From positions 1-64,000 of the forward strand of contig NZ_AVCS01000021.1 of assembly GCF_000498495.1 (NCBI RefSeq): 64,000 nucleotides of DNA. Reading direction: 5' to 3'. The notes beneath the pieces were generated by a model, which did no database searches, was not told where the DNA came from, and worked only from the letters and a program-made list of their open reading frames with translations. The stretch is from Flavobacterium enshiense DK69 (GTDB taxonomy: Bacteria > Bacteroidota > Bacteroidia > Flavobacteriales > Flavobacteriaceae). The translations under genes and the position numbers were made by a program. Within the stretch, counting starts at the first letter, position 1, and every line of letters starts with the position of its first letter. Shown here one piece after another: positions 53,546 to 62,188 of the stretch.

Positions 53546-54997
53546 ATGAAAAATATCCTTCTTTCATTTTTTCTTATTTTGCTTTTGATAGGTTGTAATA
53601 AGAAGCAAAAAGAACAAACAAATACTGATGCACCTATACAATCAGCAGCAAATACCTTTAGACCGGCAAATATTCAGGAAGAAATGATTTACAGCCGTGC
53701 ATTGACAGCGGCAGTATGGAGCATGCCTGTGGTAAATTACCAGCTTATGTATCAGGAGATGGCCACTAAGCTTAAAGGAGATTTTAATCAGATTGTTATT
53801 TGGCCGAAACTTTTGGATTGGAAAAATCAAACACTTACCCCAAATCCCGATGTCATCTATCTCATGCCTTTTTTCAATACAAAAGATGTTGGGCCTATTG
53901 TTTTGGAAATTCCTCCTGCTGATAAGGGAGTGTTGAACGGAAGTGTAATGAACTATTGGCAAGCAGCTATTGAAGATGTAGGGCCTGGTGGAGTTGATAA
54001 AGGTAAAGGAGGGAAATACCTGTTTCTCCCTCCGGATTATGACGTAAATAAGGTTCCGAAAGGTTATATCCCGCTCGCTTCTAATACGTACCAGGGTTAT
54101 GCTCTAATCCGTTCGGTCCTTAAAAGCGGCAGCGCTGTTGATGTTATAGCAGCTATCGAATATTCAAAACGAATCAAACTTTACCCTTTATCACAGGCAA
54201 GCCAATCACCGCAAACTACTTTTTTGGATGCAAGCAATGTGGTGTATGATTCTTCCATCCCATATGATATTAGGTTTTTTAAATCGCTAAATCTTATGGT
54301 TCAAGCCGAGCCATGGCTTGAGCGTGATAAGGCAATGATTGATCTTTTAAAAACTATTGGTATTGAAAGAGGGAAACCTTTTAATCCTAAACCACGAACA
54401 GTGGAAATTCTAAACCATGCAATCAAAGCTGCAAAAGCATGGCTTGATGTTAACTATGAATCGATGCCAAGATATTATATAGACGCTCATTGGTTTTTCC
54501 CGGCCACGGAGGAAACACATCAGAGCATCATAAACGATTTCAAAGTTCCTGATTCATACCCCGTAGATAATCGTGCAGTGATTTATACAATGGCTTTTTT
54601 CAGTGCCAAACATATAGGGGAGTCGCAATATTATTTGATGACGTTAAAAGATATAGATGAAAAACCGTTAGAAGGCAGCAAGCACTATAAATTGAATGTG
54701 CCGGCAAACGCACCGGTAAGCCAATATTGGTCGATGACGGTATATAACCGAGATACACATACCTTCATCCGAAATGCAAAATGGATGGGACGTTCCTCGC
54801 AAACTCCCGGTATCAAGACAAACGATGACGGCTCCGTGGATATTTACTTCGGACCAACGCCTCCGCCAAGTGGCGAATCGAACTGGATTCCGACGGATTC
54901 TAAAGGACAATTCGAAGTGCTCGCACGTTTTTACGGCCCTAAGAAAGCCTTGTATGATAAATCATGGAAGTTGGGAGATATTGAGGAAGTGAATTAA
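53546..54997 (+). CDS. DUF1254/DUF1214 domain lipoprotein
   Basis: The 483-residue protein has a lipoprotein signal (LLLIGC, Cys at 17), a DUF1254 domain (about 50-185: 'VWSMPVVNYQLMYQEM', 'DWKNQTLTPNPDVIYLMPF', 'GPIVLEIPPAD'), a linker region and a C-terminal DUF1214 domain (about 365-475: 'APVSQYWSMTVYNRDTHTFIRN', 'SVDIYFGPTPP'). The two domains usually occur together; their function is not known. The protein is exported and lipid-anchored. It is preceded by the decayed DUF1254 fragment and followed 145 bases later by the methyltransferase. Confidence 0.88.
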   Translation: MKNILLSFFLILLLIGCNKKQKEQTNTDAPIQSAANTFRPANIQEEMIYSRALTAAVWSMPVVNYQLMYQEMATKLKGDFNQIVIWPKLLDWKNQTLTPNPDVIYLMPFFNTKDVGPIVLEIPPADKGVLNGSVMNYWQAAIEDVGPGGVDKGKGGKYLFLPPDYDVNKVPKGYIPLASNTYQGYALIRSVLKSGSAVDVIAAIEYSKRIKLYPLSQASQSPQTTFLDASNVVYDSSIPYDIRFFKSLNLMVQAEPWLERDKAMIDLLKTIGIERGKPFNPKPRTVEILNHAIKAAKAWLDVNYESMPRYYIDAHWFFPATEETHQSIINDFKVPDSYPVDNRAVIYTMAFFSAKHIGESQYYLMTLKDIDEKPLEGSKHYKLNVPANAPVSQYWSMTVYNRDTHTFIRNAKWMGRSSQTPGIKTNDDGSVDIYFGPTPPPSGESNWIPTDSKGQFEVLARFYGPKKALYDKSWKLGDIEEVN

Positions 54998-55142
54998 TGA
55001 ACGTCGAATTACGCTAAGATTCAGAATGACTATTGACAACATTTATGAAGAAGAATAGAATCTTATACTGAATATCACATAAGAAGTAAATAGGATCAGC
55101 TTAAAACGTTAAAAATAAGTAACAACAAATATTTAAAATTAT

Positions 55143-56183
55143 ATGAACAACACACAAAATCATCCGACCCCTGAAAGTATCCTTCAGATTGCCTCAGGCT
55201 TTTGGGCTTCAAAAATTCTTTTGAGCGCAGTAAAATTTCAAATCTTCACAACTCTTGCCGAACGAAAAAGTATGTCGGCCGGCGAAATCAAATCGCTTTT
55301 AGGCTTTAAGTGTTCCGACAGGAATGTGTGTGATTTTCTAGATGCGCTAACAGCCTTTGGTTTCTTGAACCGTGAAGGTATATTGGAAACAGCGAAATAC
55401 AGCAATAATGCTGATGCCGACTTTTTTCTTGATAGAAACAAACCCTCTTATATAGGAGGATTACTTGAAATGTTAAATAATAGGCTGTATGGTTTTTGGG
55501 GGAATCTTGAAGAAGGACTGCTAACAGGAAATCCTCAAAATGAAGCGATTCAGGGAGAAAATCTTTTTGATAAACTGTATGCAGACCCGGCAAGGTTGGA
55601 AGAGTTTATTCAGGCCATGAGCGGTGTTCAGATGGGAGCATTTATGGCATTGGCCCAAAAACTGGATTTTTCAAAATCCAAAACACTTGTGGATGTTGGG
55701 GGGTCGGCAGGAATATTGTCGTTGATGGTTGCCAAGCACCAGCCGAACATGAACTGTATTACTTGGGATTTACCTGCTGTTACACCGATTGCTGATCAAA
55801 CCATTCAGAAATTCCAGCTTCAGGATCGTGTTAAAACAGCGCAAGGGGATTTCTTTAAAGACGAATTTCCGAAAGCCGATATTGTAACCATGGGTAATAT
55901 TCTTCATGACTGGGATGAGGAAACTAAACTGATGCTCATGAAAAAAGCGTATGATGCTTTGCCTGAAGGGGGGGTTTTTGTAGCTGTTGAAAACGTAATA
56001 GACGAAAACAGAAATAAAAATGCTTTCGGGTTGATGATGAGCCTTAACATGCTGATAGAAACAGGAACAGGATTTGATTATACGCTCGCTGATTTTAATA
56101 AATGGGCAACTCAAGTAGGTTTTAAATCGACGTCGATGATTCCATTAGCGGGGCCTACAAGTGCGGCGATAGCGGTCAAATAG
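55143..56183 (+). CDS. SAM-dependent O-methyltransferase (ASMT-like)
   Basis: The 346-residue protein has an N-terminal winged-helix dimerisation region (about 15-100) and a class I methyltransferase domain with the SAM-binding LVDVGGSAGI (around 184-193), 'GDFFKDEFPKADIV' and the catalytic-type HDWDEE. It matches the plant-type O-methyltransferase family (including acetylserotonin and hydroxyneurosporene methyltransferases). The substrate is unknown. No pathway genes lie next to it. A bidirectional terminator separates it from the convergent OmpA gene. Confidence 0.88.
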   Translation: MNNTQNHPTPESILQIASGFWASKILLSAVKFQIFTTLAERKSMSAGEIKSLLGFKCSDRNVCDFLDALTAFGFLNREGILETAKYSNNADADFFLDRNKPSYIGGLLEMLNNRLYGFWGNLEEGLLTGNPQNEAIQGENLFDKLYADPARLEEFIQAMSGVQMGAFMALAQKLDFSKSKTLVDVGGSAGILSLMVAKHQPNMNCITWDLPAVTPIADQTIQKFQLQDRVKTAQGDFFKDEFPKADIVTMGNILHDWDEETKLMLMKKAYDALPEGGVFVAVENVIDENRNKNAFGLMMSLNMLIETGTGFDYTLADFNKWATQVGFKSTSMIPLAGPTSAAIAVK

Positions 56184-56251
56184 TCGATTCTGTTTTTCAA
56201 TTGAACGATTGGTATTTGAAGAGCCAATCATCAATCCAACTAAACAAATTA

Positions 56252-56283
56252 AAAAAAGAGTTTCTATTGAAACTCTTTTTTTA
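56252..56283. terminator. Bidirectional terminator between methyltransferase and OmpA-like gene
   Basis: AAAAAAGAGTTTC pairs with GAAACTCTTTTTT around TATT, so it can terminate in both directions. Confidence 0.85.
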
Positions 56284-56317
56284 ATTCTTATCAGAATAAA
56301 TCTTACTGACGGTATAT

Positions 56318-57151
56318 TTATTTGCCCAAAGTCTTCATCTCTTTCTCAAGCATATCATAGAATTGATCTATTTTTGGCATGATGATGATTCTTGTTCTTC
56401 TGTTTTTAGCGCGGTTAGCCGGCGTGTCATTTTCAAAAAGCGGAATGTAATAGCTTCTTCCGGCAGGGATTAACTGCTTCGGATTTACACCTAAGTCTTT
56501 TTGTAAAACTCTCACGATGGATGTTGCTCTTTTAACAGATAAATCCCAGTTGTCCAACAATACTGCATTTTTAATAGGCACGTTGTCTGTGTGGCCTTCT
56601 ACCATGCACTCAAAATCAGGTTTGCTGTTGATTACTTTGGCTACTTTACCCAAAACACCTTTAGCTCTGTCGCTTACTTCATAACTTCCTGATTTGAATA
56701 AAAGATTATCGGCAATGGAAATCATTACCACTCCTTTTTCTACATTGATGTTAATGTCCGGATCGTCAATACCCACTTCTCGTTTTAAACTTGTTACCAA
56801 AGCCAATGTAACACTGTCTTTTTTGGTTAAAGCATCCTGTAAACGAGATATTTTTAAATCTTTTTCTTTTAAACTTTCCAGTGATTTTTCAAGATTTTGA
56901 GCACCTTTTGTAGTCAAAACAGTCATTTCTTTGGAACTGTTGATCAGATCGGTGTTGGTTTTCTTTAAATAATCGTTCTGATTGTTTAATGCTTCCTTCT
57001 CAGTAAGGCAAGTGTTCAGTTTAACGGTACAAGTATTCAGTAAATCCTGAATTTCTTTGTTTTTAGCTTCCAGCTCTGCTATTTTCTTCTTGGTTCCGCA
57101 AGATGTCAGCGATAGGCCAACAACAGAAAGTAAAATAAATAGTTTCTTCAT
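56318..57151 (-). CDS. OmpA-family lipoprotein with coiled coil
   Basis: The 277-residue lipoprotein has the signal MKKLFILLSVVGLSLTSC, a long coiled-coil region (about 25-110, rich in Lys, Glu, Leu and Asn) and a C-terminal OmpA peptidoglycan-binding domain with 'LLFKSGSYEVSDRAK', VEGHTDNVP, NWDLSVKRA and NRRTRIIIMP. The expected ligand-binding Asp and Arg are in place. It should tie the outer membrane to peptidoglycan. I chose ATG 57151, because the lipoprotein signal starts there; ten more codons are open upstream. Confidence 0.9.
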   Translation of the reverse strand: MKKLFILLSVVGLSLTSCGTKKKIAELEAKNKEIQDLLNTCTVKLNTCLTEKEALNNQNDYLKKTNTDLINSSKEMTVLTTKGAQNLEKSLESLKEKDLKISRLQDALTKKDSVTLALVTSLKREVGIDDPDININVEKGVVMISIADNLLFKSGSYEVSDRAKGVLGKVAKVINSKPDFECMVEGHTDNVPIKNAVLLDNWDLSVKRATSIVRVLQKDLGVNPKQLIPAGRSYYIPLFENDTPANRAKNRRTRIIIMPKIDQFYDMLEKEMKTLGK

Positions 57152-57231
57152 GATTAATGATTTTTTTAAAGGTATTAACAAAGTTACTTACTTATTAAAA
57201 ATGTTTTAAAATTTAAAATGATAAACAAATG

Positions 57232-58224
57232 TTAAAGATTAACATCAAAAATCTTACCATTTTTAAAGTAGTAACGGTATACAACTGATTTTATTCTATA
57301 ATAATCTTTGGACTGAAAAGCGTCTCTTTTCTTTAAAAACCTGAACATCTGTACATAAAAGTAATAATGTGCAACTAAAACGGCCCACAAATGTTTAGGT
57401 TTTCCTTGAAGAAGAAAGCGTATTCCTGCAACTCCGTCAAGACACATGCGGATGAAAAGCGTTGGAAACAAATGCGAAGACGGAAGATTTTTAAGCATCA
57501 TCCAAACTGAGTTTCTAAAATTCAGGAATGTTTTTCTCGGGCTCCCGGCGTCCAAAGTAGCTCCGCCGACATGATATACTGTGGATGAACCACAATATTT
57601 AATGCTGTATCCTTTGTTGTAGGCCCGCCAGCAAAGATCGATTTCTTCCTGATGAGCAAAAAAATCAGGATCAAAACCTTTCAATTCCCTGAAAATCTCT
57701 TTTCGGATAAAAAAACAGGCTCCGGATGCCCAGAATATTTCAATCGTGTCATTATACTGCCCATTGTCTTTTTCCAACGTTTCAAAGATACGGCCACGAC
57801 AATACGGAAAACCATATTTGTCAATAAAACCACCAGCAGCACCGGCATATTCAAAATAAGCCTTGTTCTTAAAATCCAATAATTTCGGCTGGATAATTGC
57901 AGTACTTGGCTCGTTTTTGAATAAACTGATAATTGGCTGTAACCAGTTTTCGGTTACTTCTATGTCCGAATTGACCAAAGCATAGATTTCTTCCTCAACA
58001 AATTGTAAGGCCTCATTATATCCTTGTGCAAATCCAAAATTCGCTTTGTTTTCAATAATGGTAACCGAAGGAAAATTATTTTTAATATAGGCAACAGAAT
58101 CATCGCTTGAAGCATTGTCGGCTACATATATTTTTGCTTCAGGGGAATACTGAATGACTGATGGTAAAAACTGCTCTAAAAGTTTAACACCGTTCCAGTT
58201 TAGAATGACTACTGCTACTTTCAT
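57232..58224 (-). CDS. Family 2 glycosyltransferase
   Basis: The 330-residue enzyme has the GT2 marks: 'VAVVILNWNG' start, DNASSDDS nucleotide-sugar motif, NSDIEV (DxD-like metal site) and 'FFAHQEEIDLCWRAYNKGY' near the acceptor site. The C-terminal third has two hydrophobic stretches that probably bind the membrane. It resembles rhamnosyl- and similar transferases for surface polysaccharide; the sugar is unknown. The ATG directly follows the stop of the upstream gene (TAAATG), so the two genes are coupled. Confidence 0.9.
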   Translation of the reverse strand: MKVAVVILNWNGVKLLEQFLPSVIQYSPEAKIYVADNASSDDSVAYIKNNFPSVTIIENKANFGFAQGYNEALQFVEEEIYALVNSDIEVTENWLQPIISLFKNEPSTAIIQPKLLDFKNKAYFEYAGAAGGFIDKYGFPYCRGRIFETLEKDNGQYNDTIEIFWASGACFFIRKEIFRELKGFDPDFFAHQEEIDLCWRAYNKGYSIKYCGSSTVYHVGGATLDAGSPRKTFLNFRNSVWMMLKNLPSSHLFPTLFIRMCLDGVAGIRFLLQGKPKHLWAVLVAHYYFYVQMFRFLKKRDAFQSKDYYRIKSVVYRYYFKNGKIFDVNL

Positions 58225-59292
58225 TTAATATTCGATTACAGTTGTTGCCCCTTTTTTATTTGTTGAATAAGAAGCAAGATACTGATTGATTTTATTATAT
58301 ATTCTCGTTTCAGGATAAATCATAATTCCTTTGTAATCATATGCCCAACTACTTATATAAACAAAATATTCTGAATTGTATTTTGTTATATATGGTTTGA
58401 TTTCTCGAGGTAATTTTTTTAGTAAGGTTGTATCATTAATGCGAATAGTGGCATATTTGGGCTTTCCGGATAATATGCTGAATGATAAAAAATGATCCCA
58501 ATGACCAAACAGGTTAAAAATAGGCAATAAAATAACTAAAATAGTTATGAATGTCTTTTTATAAGTCGGAGCAATTAAAGTCTTGAGCGAAGTTTTATCG
58601 GAATAAATTACTAAAGCAATCGTTGAAATCATTAATATGTTAACAGGGATAACATTGTATCCTGTTTTCATTAATAATAATGCCGTTATAATAATGCCGT
58701 GCATTAAAATTAATAAGATACAACCTAATTTTCGGGTTGTTTTAGAAAGCAATAATAAACCAAAACCAGCTTCAAGAAATGGAACAGCATAAGTAAATGC
58801 TACCCTAAAAAAATAAGGAACAAAAGGGATCCTTTTGTTTAAGCCGCCTAACCAAACATTTAAAAAATGCTCATTGTATTTATGGATTCCGCTCCAGAAA
58901 TAAATACCAAAAAATAATAGAATTATTGCCATCCGTGTCTCTTTATCATTTTTTGCAAAAGAATGACAGAATAAAAGCAACATAAAAATATAAAATGTAG
59001 GCTGAAGTCTGTTGATATCTGAAAGAAAGAGATAGCTAAGTAATATCAATAAAAGTGATTGGACGTATTTATTTTGTTTTAAAGGAAATATTGTTAATAA
59101 TAGAACAACAACCCCAAGAAAAATTTTGCTGGCAAATAAAGGGAGTATTGGGATTTTTTCAATTATTGGAATTAAAGGGAAGTGGTTGTTGGAAATCCAA
59201 AGATTTGGAAACATAAATATGCTAACTAAAAAAGCAAATGTAATTATGAAACGATTTATAATTAAATCATTTTGTTTATGAAGTATGATCAT
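58225..59292 (-). CDS. HTTM/DoxX-like membrane protein
   Basis: The 355-residue protein has about eight hydrophobic segments between residues 10 and 255, with 'FSGIHKYNEHF'-like 'YFWSGIHKYNEHFLNVW' and 'YAVPFLEAGFGLLLLSKTTRKLG', and a soluble C-terminus of about 90 residues (IRINDTTLLKKLPREIKPYI). The pattern resembles HTTM-type or DoxX-like proteins, but I cannot assign it. It is co-transcribed between the HSDR_N protein and the glycosyltransferase, which may place it in surface-glycan or membrane biology. Confidence 0.65.
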   Translation of the reverse strand: MIILHKQNDLIINRFIITFAFLVSIFMFPNLWISNNHFPLIPIIEKIPILPLFASKIFLGVVVLLLTIFPLKQNKYVQSLLLILLSYLFLSDINRLQPTFYIFMLLLFCHSFAKNDKETRMAIILLFFGIYFWSGIHKYNEHFLNVWLGGLNKRIPFVPYFFRVAFTYAVPFLEAGFGLLLLSKTTRKLGCILLILMHGIIITALLLMKTGYNVIPVNILMISTIALVIYSDKTSLKTLIAPTYKKTFITILVILLPIFNLFGHWDHFLSFSILSGKPKYATIRINDTTLLKKLPREIKPYITKYNSEYFVYISSWAYDYKGIMIYPETRIYNKINQYLASYSTNKKGATTVIEY

Positions 59293-59301
59293 TTGGAAGT
59301 T

Positions 59302-59736
59302 TTAGGGTAAGTCTTTTAGGAACTGATATTGTTCGTTTTCATAATCCATGTAACAAAAATAATGATTTAGTCCGTTGGTCACCATTAAATATTTTGCTTC
59401 CAGTGTCATGTTGTAACGTGCAATCTGATCGAAAGTCTGTTGGGAAATGTTTACTTCTGGGGCTTTGCATTCAACTAATAGAAATATTTTTCCATCAGGC
59501 TGAAATACAACTACATCATACCGTTTTGTTAAACCGTTTATTTTAATGGATTTTTCAACATTAATATAGGATTTCGAATAGTTTTTCTGCTGTAAAAGAA
59601 ATTGAACCACGTGTTGGCGCACCCATTCTTCGGGAGTGACAACCACAAATTTTTTACGGATTTCATCAAACACAGCGAGTTTATTTTCACTATTTTTGAA
59701 CCGAAACGTATAAGCGGGAAAATTCAGTTTTTGCAT
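59302..59736 (-). CDS. HSDR_N-domain protein (restriction endonuclease-like fold)
   Basis: The 144-residue protein has the N-terminal domain of type I restriction subunits, alone: 'RKKFVVVTPEEWVRQHVVQFLLQ', 'LTKRYDVVVFQPDGKIFLLVECKAP', and 'TNGLNHYFCYMDY'. RYD-x(12)-ECK fits a PD-(D/E)xK nuclease core. There is no helicase domain or methylase nearby. It is divergent from holA, an arrangement I know from other Flavobacteria, so a DNA repair or replication role is more likely than restriction, but this is inference. Confidence 0.8.
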   Translation of the reverse strand: MQKLNFPAYTFRFKNSENKLAVFDEIRKKFVVVTPEEWVRQHVVQFLLQQKNYSKSYINVEKSIKINGLTKRYDVVVFQPDGKIFLLVECKAPEVNISQQTFDQIARYNMTLEAKYLMVTNGLNHYFCYMDYENEQYQFLKDLP

Positions 59737-59740
59737 CTGA

Positions 59741-59772
59741 CAAAGCTATCATCAAATAACCAAATAACCAAA
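59741..59772 (-). promoter_or_regulatory. Putative promoter of the HSDR_N operon
   Basis: On the minus strand, TTTG at 59772-59769, a 20-base spacer and TAGCTTTG at 59748-59741. Transcription would begin near 59736, the A of the ATG, which suggests a leaderless or nearly leaderless message. Confidence 0.5.
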
Positions 59773-59782
59773 TCAAAGCATT

Positions 59783-60787
59783 TTGGACGAAGTTTTAAAA
59801 ATCATCAAAGACATACAAGCCGGAAACATCAAACCAATCTATTTTTTAATGGGCGAGGAGCCTTATTATATTGATAAGTTGGCCGAATATATCGAAGAGA
59901 ATATTTTGCAGGAACACGAGCGTGATTTTAACCAAACTGTTTTGTATGGTCGTGATGTTACCGTTGAAGACATTGTTGGGAATGCCAAACGTTTTCCAAT
60001 GATGGCCGATCGTCAGGTAGTTATTGTAAAAGAAGCGCAGGAATTATCCCGAACCATTGAAAAATTAGATGCTTACGCAGAAAAACCGCAGCCAACAACG
60101 GTTTTGGTAATCTGCTATAAATACAAAACGTTAGACAAACGCAAGAAAGTCACCAAAACACTTAATAAAGCAGGCGTTGTTTTTGAAAGCAAGAAACTGT
60201 ATGAAAATCAGGTAGGCGATTGGTTAAAAAGAGTTTTGGCAGGAAAAAAGCTGAGTATTGAACCTAAAGCCGCTGCAATGTTCGTCGATTTTTTAGGAAC
60301 CGATTTAAGTCGGATTGCCAATGAAATTGACAAATTGGCTATCATTTTAAAGCCAGGTGAAACTATTACACCTGCAATTATTGAGGAAAATATAGGTTTC
60401 AGTAAGGATTTTAATCCGTTTGAATTGCGTAAAGCTATAGGTGAACGAAATCAACTAAAAGCCTACCAGATAGCTGATCATTTTGCTCAAAATCCCAAAG
60501 ACAACCCCATTGTATTGACAATCGGCTTGGTATTTGGTTTCTTTTCACAGCTTTTGCAGTATCACGGATTAAAGGATAAAAGTCCTGCCAATGTGGCAAA
60601 GACATTGAAAATAAACCCTTATTTTGTGAAAGATTATGATGTGGCGTTAAAGAATTACCCAATGAAAAAGGTGAGTGCCATTGTAAGTACGCTTCGTGAT
60701 GTTGATGTGAAAAGCAAAGGGGTAGGGGCGAACAACTTACCACAACACGATTTGTTGAAAGAAATGCTGGTTAAGATTTTTAATTAG
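59783..60787 (+). CDS. holA: DNA polymerase III subunit delta
   Basis: HolA is the clamp-loader subunit that opens the sliding clamp. The 334-residue product begins 'MDEVLKIIKDIQAGNIKPIY' and shows the family pattern 'FLMGEEPYYIDKL', 'NAKRFPMMADRQVVIVKEAQ' and 'FLGTDLSRIANEIDKL', with a C-terminal helical collar. The start is TTG at 59783: it aligns with the usual start of Flavobacterium HolA, and no ATG is suitable. The gene is divergent from the HSDR_N operon with 46 bases between, and ends at a bidirectional terminator. Confidence 0.93.
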   Translation: MDEVLKIIKDIQAGNIKPIYFLMGEEPYYIDKLAEYIEENILQEHERDFNQTVLYGRDVTVEDIVGNAKRFPMMADRQVVIVKEAQELSRTIEKLDAYAEKPQPTTVLVICYKYKTLDKRKKVTKTLNKAGVVFESKKLYENQVGDWLKRVLAGKKLSIEPKAAAMFVDFLGTDLSRIANEIDKLAIILKPGETITPAIIEENIGFSKDFNPFELRKAIGERNQLKAYQIADHFAQNPKDNPIVLTIGLVFGFFSQLLQYHGLKDKSPANVAKTLKINPYFVKDYDVALKNYPMKKVSAIVSTLRDVDVKSKGVGANNLPQHDLLKEMLVKIFN

Positions 60788-60800
60788 GAATAGTAATAAA

Positions 60801-60831
60801 AAAAAGCCCGTTGTAGTAACGGGCTTTTTTA
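60801..60831. terminator. Bidirectional terminator between holA and glutamine cyclotransferase
   Basis: AAAAAGCCCGTT pairs with AACGGGCTTTTT around GTAGT, with T on both strands. Confidence 0.9.
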
Positions 60832-60846
60832 TTGTGTGGGAATGTG

Positions 60847-61926
60847 TTATTCCGTAATTTTTATTTCAAACATTTTGTCCCAGTTTTTTCCTGTAACAAA
60901 AATGGTTTTCGTTTTAGGGTTGTAAGCGATTCCGTTTAATACATCAATATCCGGGTGTTGCGTCACTTTTGATTTTAAATCGGATAAGTTAACAACAGCT
61001 TCCACAGCGCCATTTTTAGGGTCGATGATTGCAATGGCGTCCATCTGATAAATATTGGCGTAGATTTTACCATCAATCCATTCCATTTCGTTTACGGCCT
61101 TGATTTTTGAATTGGAAGTATAAACATTGATATAATCCACTTCTTTGAAATCAGCCGGATTAACGAAATAAATCTTTTCAGAACCATCAGACATTAAAAG
61201 GTTTTTGCCATCATTGGATAATCCCCATCCTTCCATGTTCGGTTTGAAGTATTGGAAAGTTTTTTCTTTTTTGAACGTATCGGGATTGTAAACATAACCT
61301 TCGCCGTTTTGCCACGTTATTTGGAACACCTTATTGTTTAGCACGGTACAGCCTTCACCAAAAACGCTTTCAGGAAGTTCTACAATTTTATGTACTTTAC
61401 CGGTTTTGTAGTCTGTTTTGCGTAGGGAAGAAATACCTTTTAAGCCGGTCCCGCTTCCGGTCCCATTTCCTGTACTTTCAAATAAGGTATCTCGATAAAA
61501 TTCCAATCCTTGAGTGTATGCTTTCAAATCGTGCGGATAAGTGTTTACGATTGTATATTTCAATAATTTCGGCTGAATATTGGAAACCAATTCCACACGT
61601 GAAGTTACTTCGTTGTTTTCGCCTTCAAAATAAACTAATGCTTTAATGTTTTGGTATCCCAGTTTTTGATCTGCAAAAGGAAAATTCATTTTATCACTTC
61701 CTTTAACGGTGCCTATTTTTCTATCATTGATATAATAAATAATTGAGTCTATTTTTTTGTTTTCAGGATTATTTAAGGCTAAAGAAAGTGATTCCTGAGG
61801 CTTATATTGCTCTTTAAATTGGGAAGAATCGAAAGAAAATAAATTTTCTGTGGCTTTTTTATCACTGTTACAGGAAATAATTACTGTTCCTAATAATATG
61901 AATGCTAATAGGTTATGTTTTTTCAT
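60847..61926 (-). CDS. Glutaminyl-peptide cyclotransferase (plant-type), lipoprotein
   Basis: This converts N-terminal glutamine of proteins to pyroglutamate. The 359-residue lipoprotein has Cys19 in VIISC, an N-terminal beta domain of about 100 residues, then the five-bladed propeller of the plant-type family with 'HDLKAYTQGLEF', 'LFESTGNGTGSGTGLKG', 'VFGEGCTVLNNKVFQITWQNG' and 'NEMEWIDGKIYANIYQ'. T9SS cargo in Bacteroidetes often carries N-terminal pyroglutamate after signal cleavage at Gln, and several signal peptides in this window end in Q, so a functional link is plausible (inference). Confidence 0.9.
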   Translation of the reverse strand: MKKHNLLAFILLGTVIISCNSDKKATENLFSFDSSQFKEQYKPQESLSLALNNPENKKIDSIIYYINDRKIGTVKGSDKMNFPFADQKLGYQNIKALVYFEGENNEVTSRVELVSNIQPKLLKYTIVNTYPHDLKAYTQGLEFYRDTLFESTGNGTGSGTGLKGISSLRKTDYKTGKVHKIVELPESVFGEGCTVLNNKVFQITWQNGEGYVYNPDTFKKEKTFQYFKPNMEGWGLSNDGKNLLMSDGSEKIYFVNPADFKEVDYINVYTSNSKIKAVNEMEWIDGKIYANIYQMDAIAIIDPKNGAVEAVVNLSDLKSKVTQHPDIDVLNGIAYNPKTKTIFVTGKNWDKMFEIKITE

Positions 61927-61981
61927 CGTTTAAAAATTGTTAAAGGCAATATACAATGTTATTTTTATATCTTCAATTGAC

Positions 61982-62011
61982 TTGCAAAAAAATAAAAAAA
62001 TTGTATATTTG
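61982..62011 (+). promoter_or_regulatory. Promoter of the SRP RNA gene
   Basis: TTG (61982-61984), 19 bases, TATATTTG (62004-62011): consensus Bacteroidetes promoter. Transcription would start a few bases later, at the first G of the RNA. Confidence 0.8.
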
Positions 62012-62013
62012 CA

Positions 62014-62117
62014 CCGGCAAGTCCTACACGACCAGCTCCTGCAGACTCCTCCAGGGTGGGAACGCAGCAAAGGTACGCGGTTGTAGCGGTGCGATGTAGG
62101 TCGCTTGCCGTTTTTTT
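62014..62117 (+). ncRNA. ffs: Bacterial small signal recognition particle RNA (4.5S)
   Basis: CGGCAAGTCCTACACGACC at the 5' end pairs with GTCGCTTGCCG at the 3' end. The apical loop has the SRP domain IV signature TCCAGGGTGGGAACGCAGCA with the GGAA tetraloop region. The RNA binds Ffh for co-translational targeting to the membrane. A T-run (62111-62117) gives termination from the closing stem. Confidence 0.95.
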
Positions 62118-62188
62118 AGAATATCTTTTCAGTTTATATATCTCCCTTGCGGAGATTTTTTTATTTTTAGGGTATTCAAAACTATCCC

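Noticed and set aside
59302..59736. Type I restriction-modification system
   Set aside because: Only the N-terminal R-subunit domain is present; no helicase, methylase or specificity subunit lies nearby.
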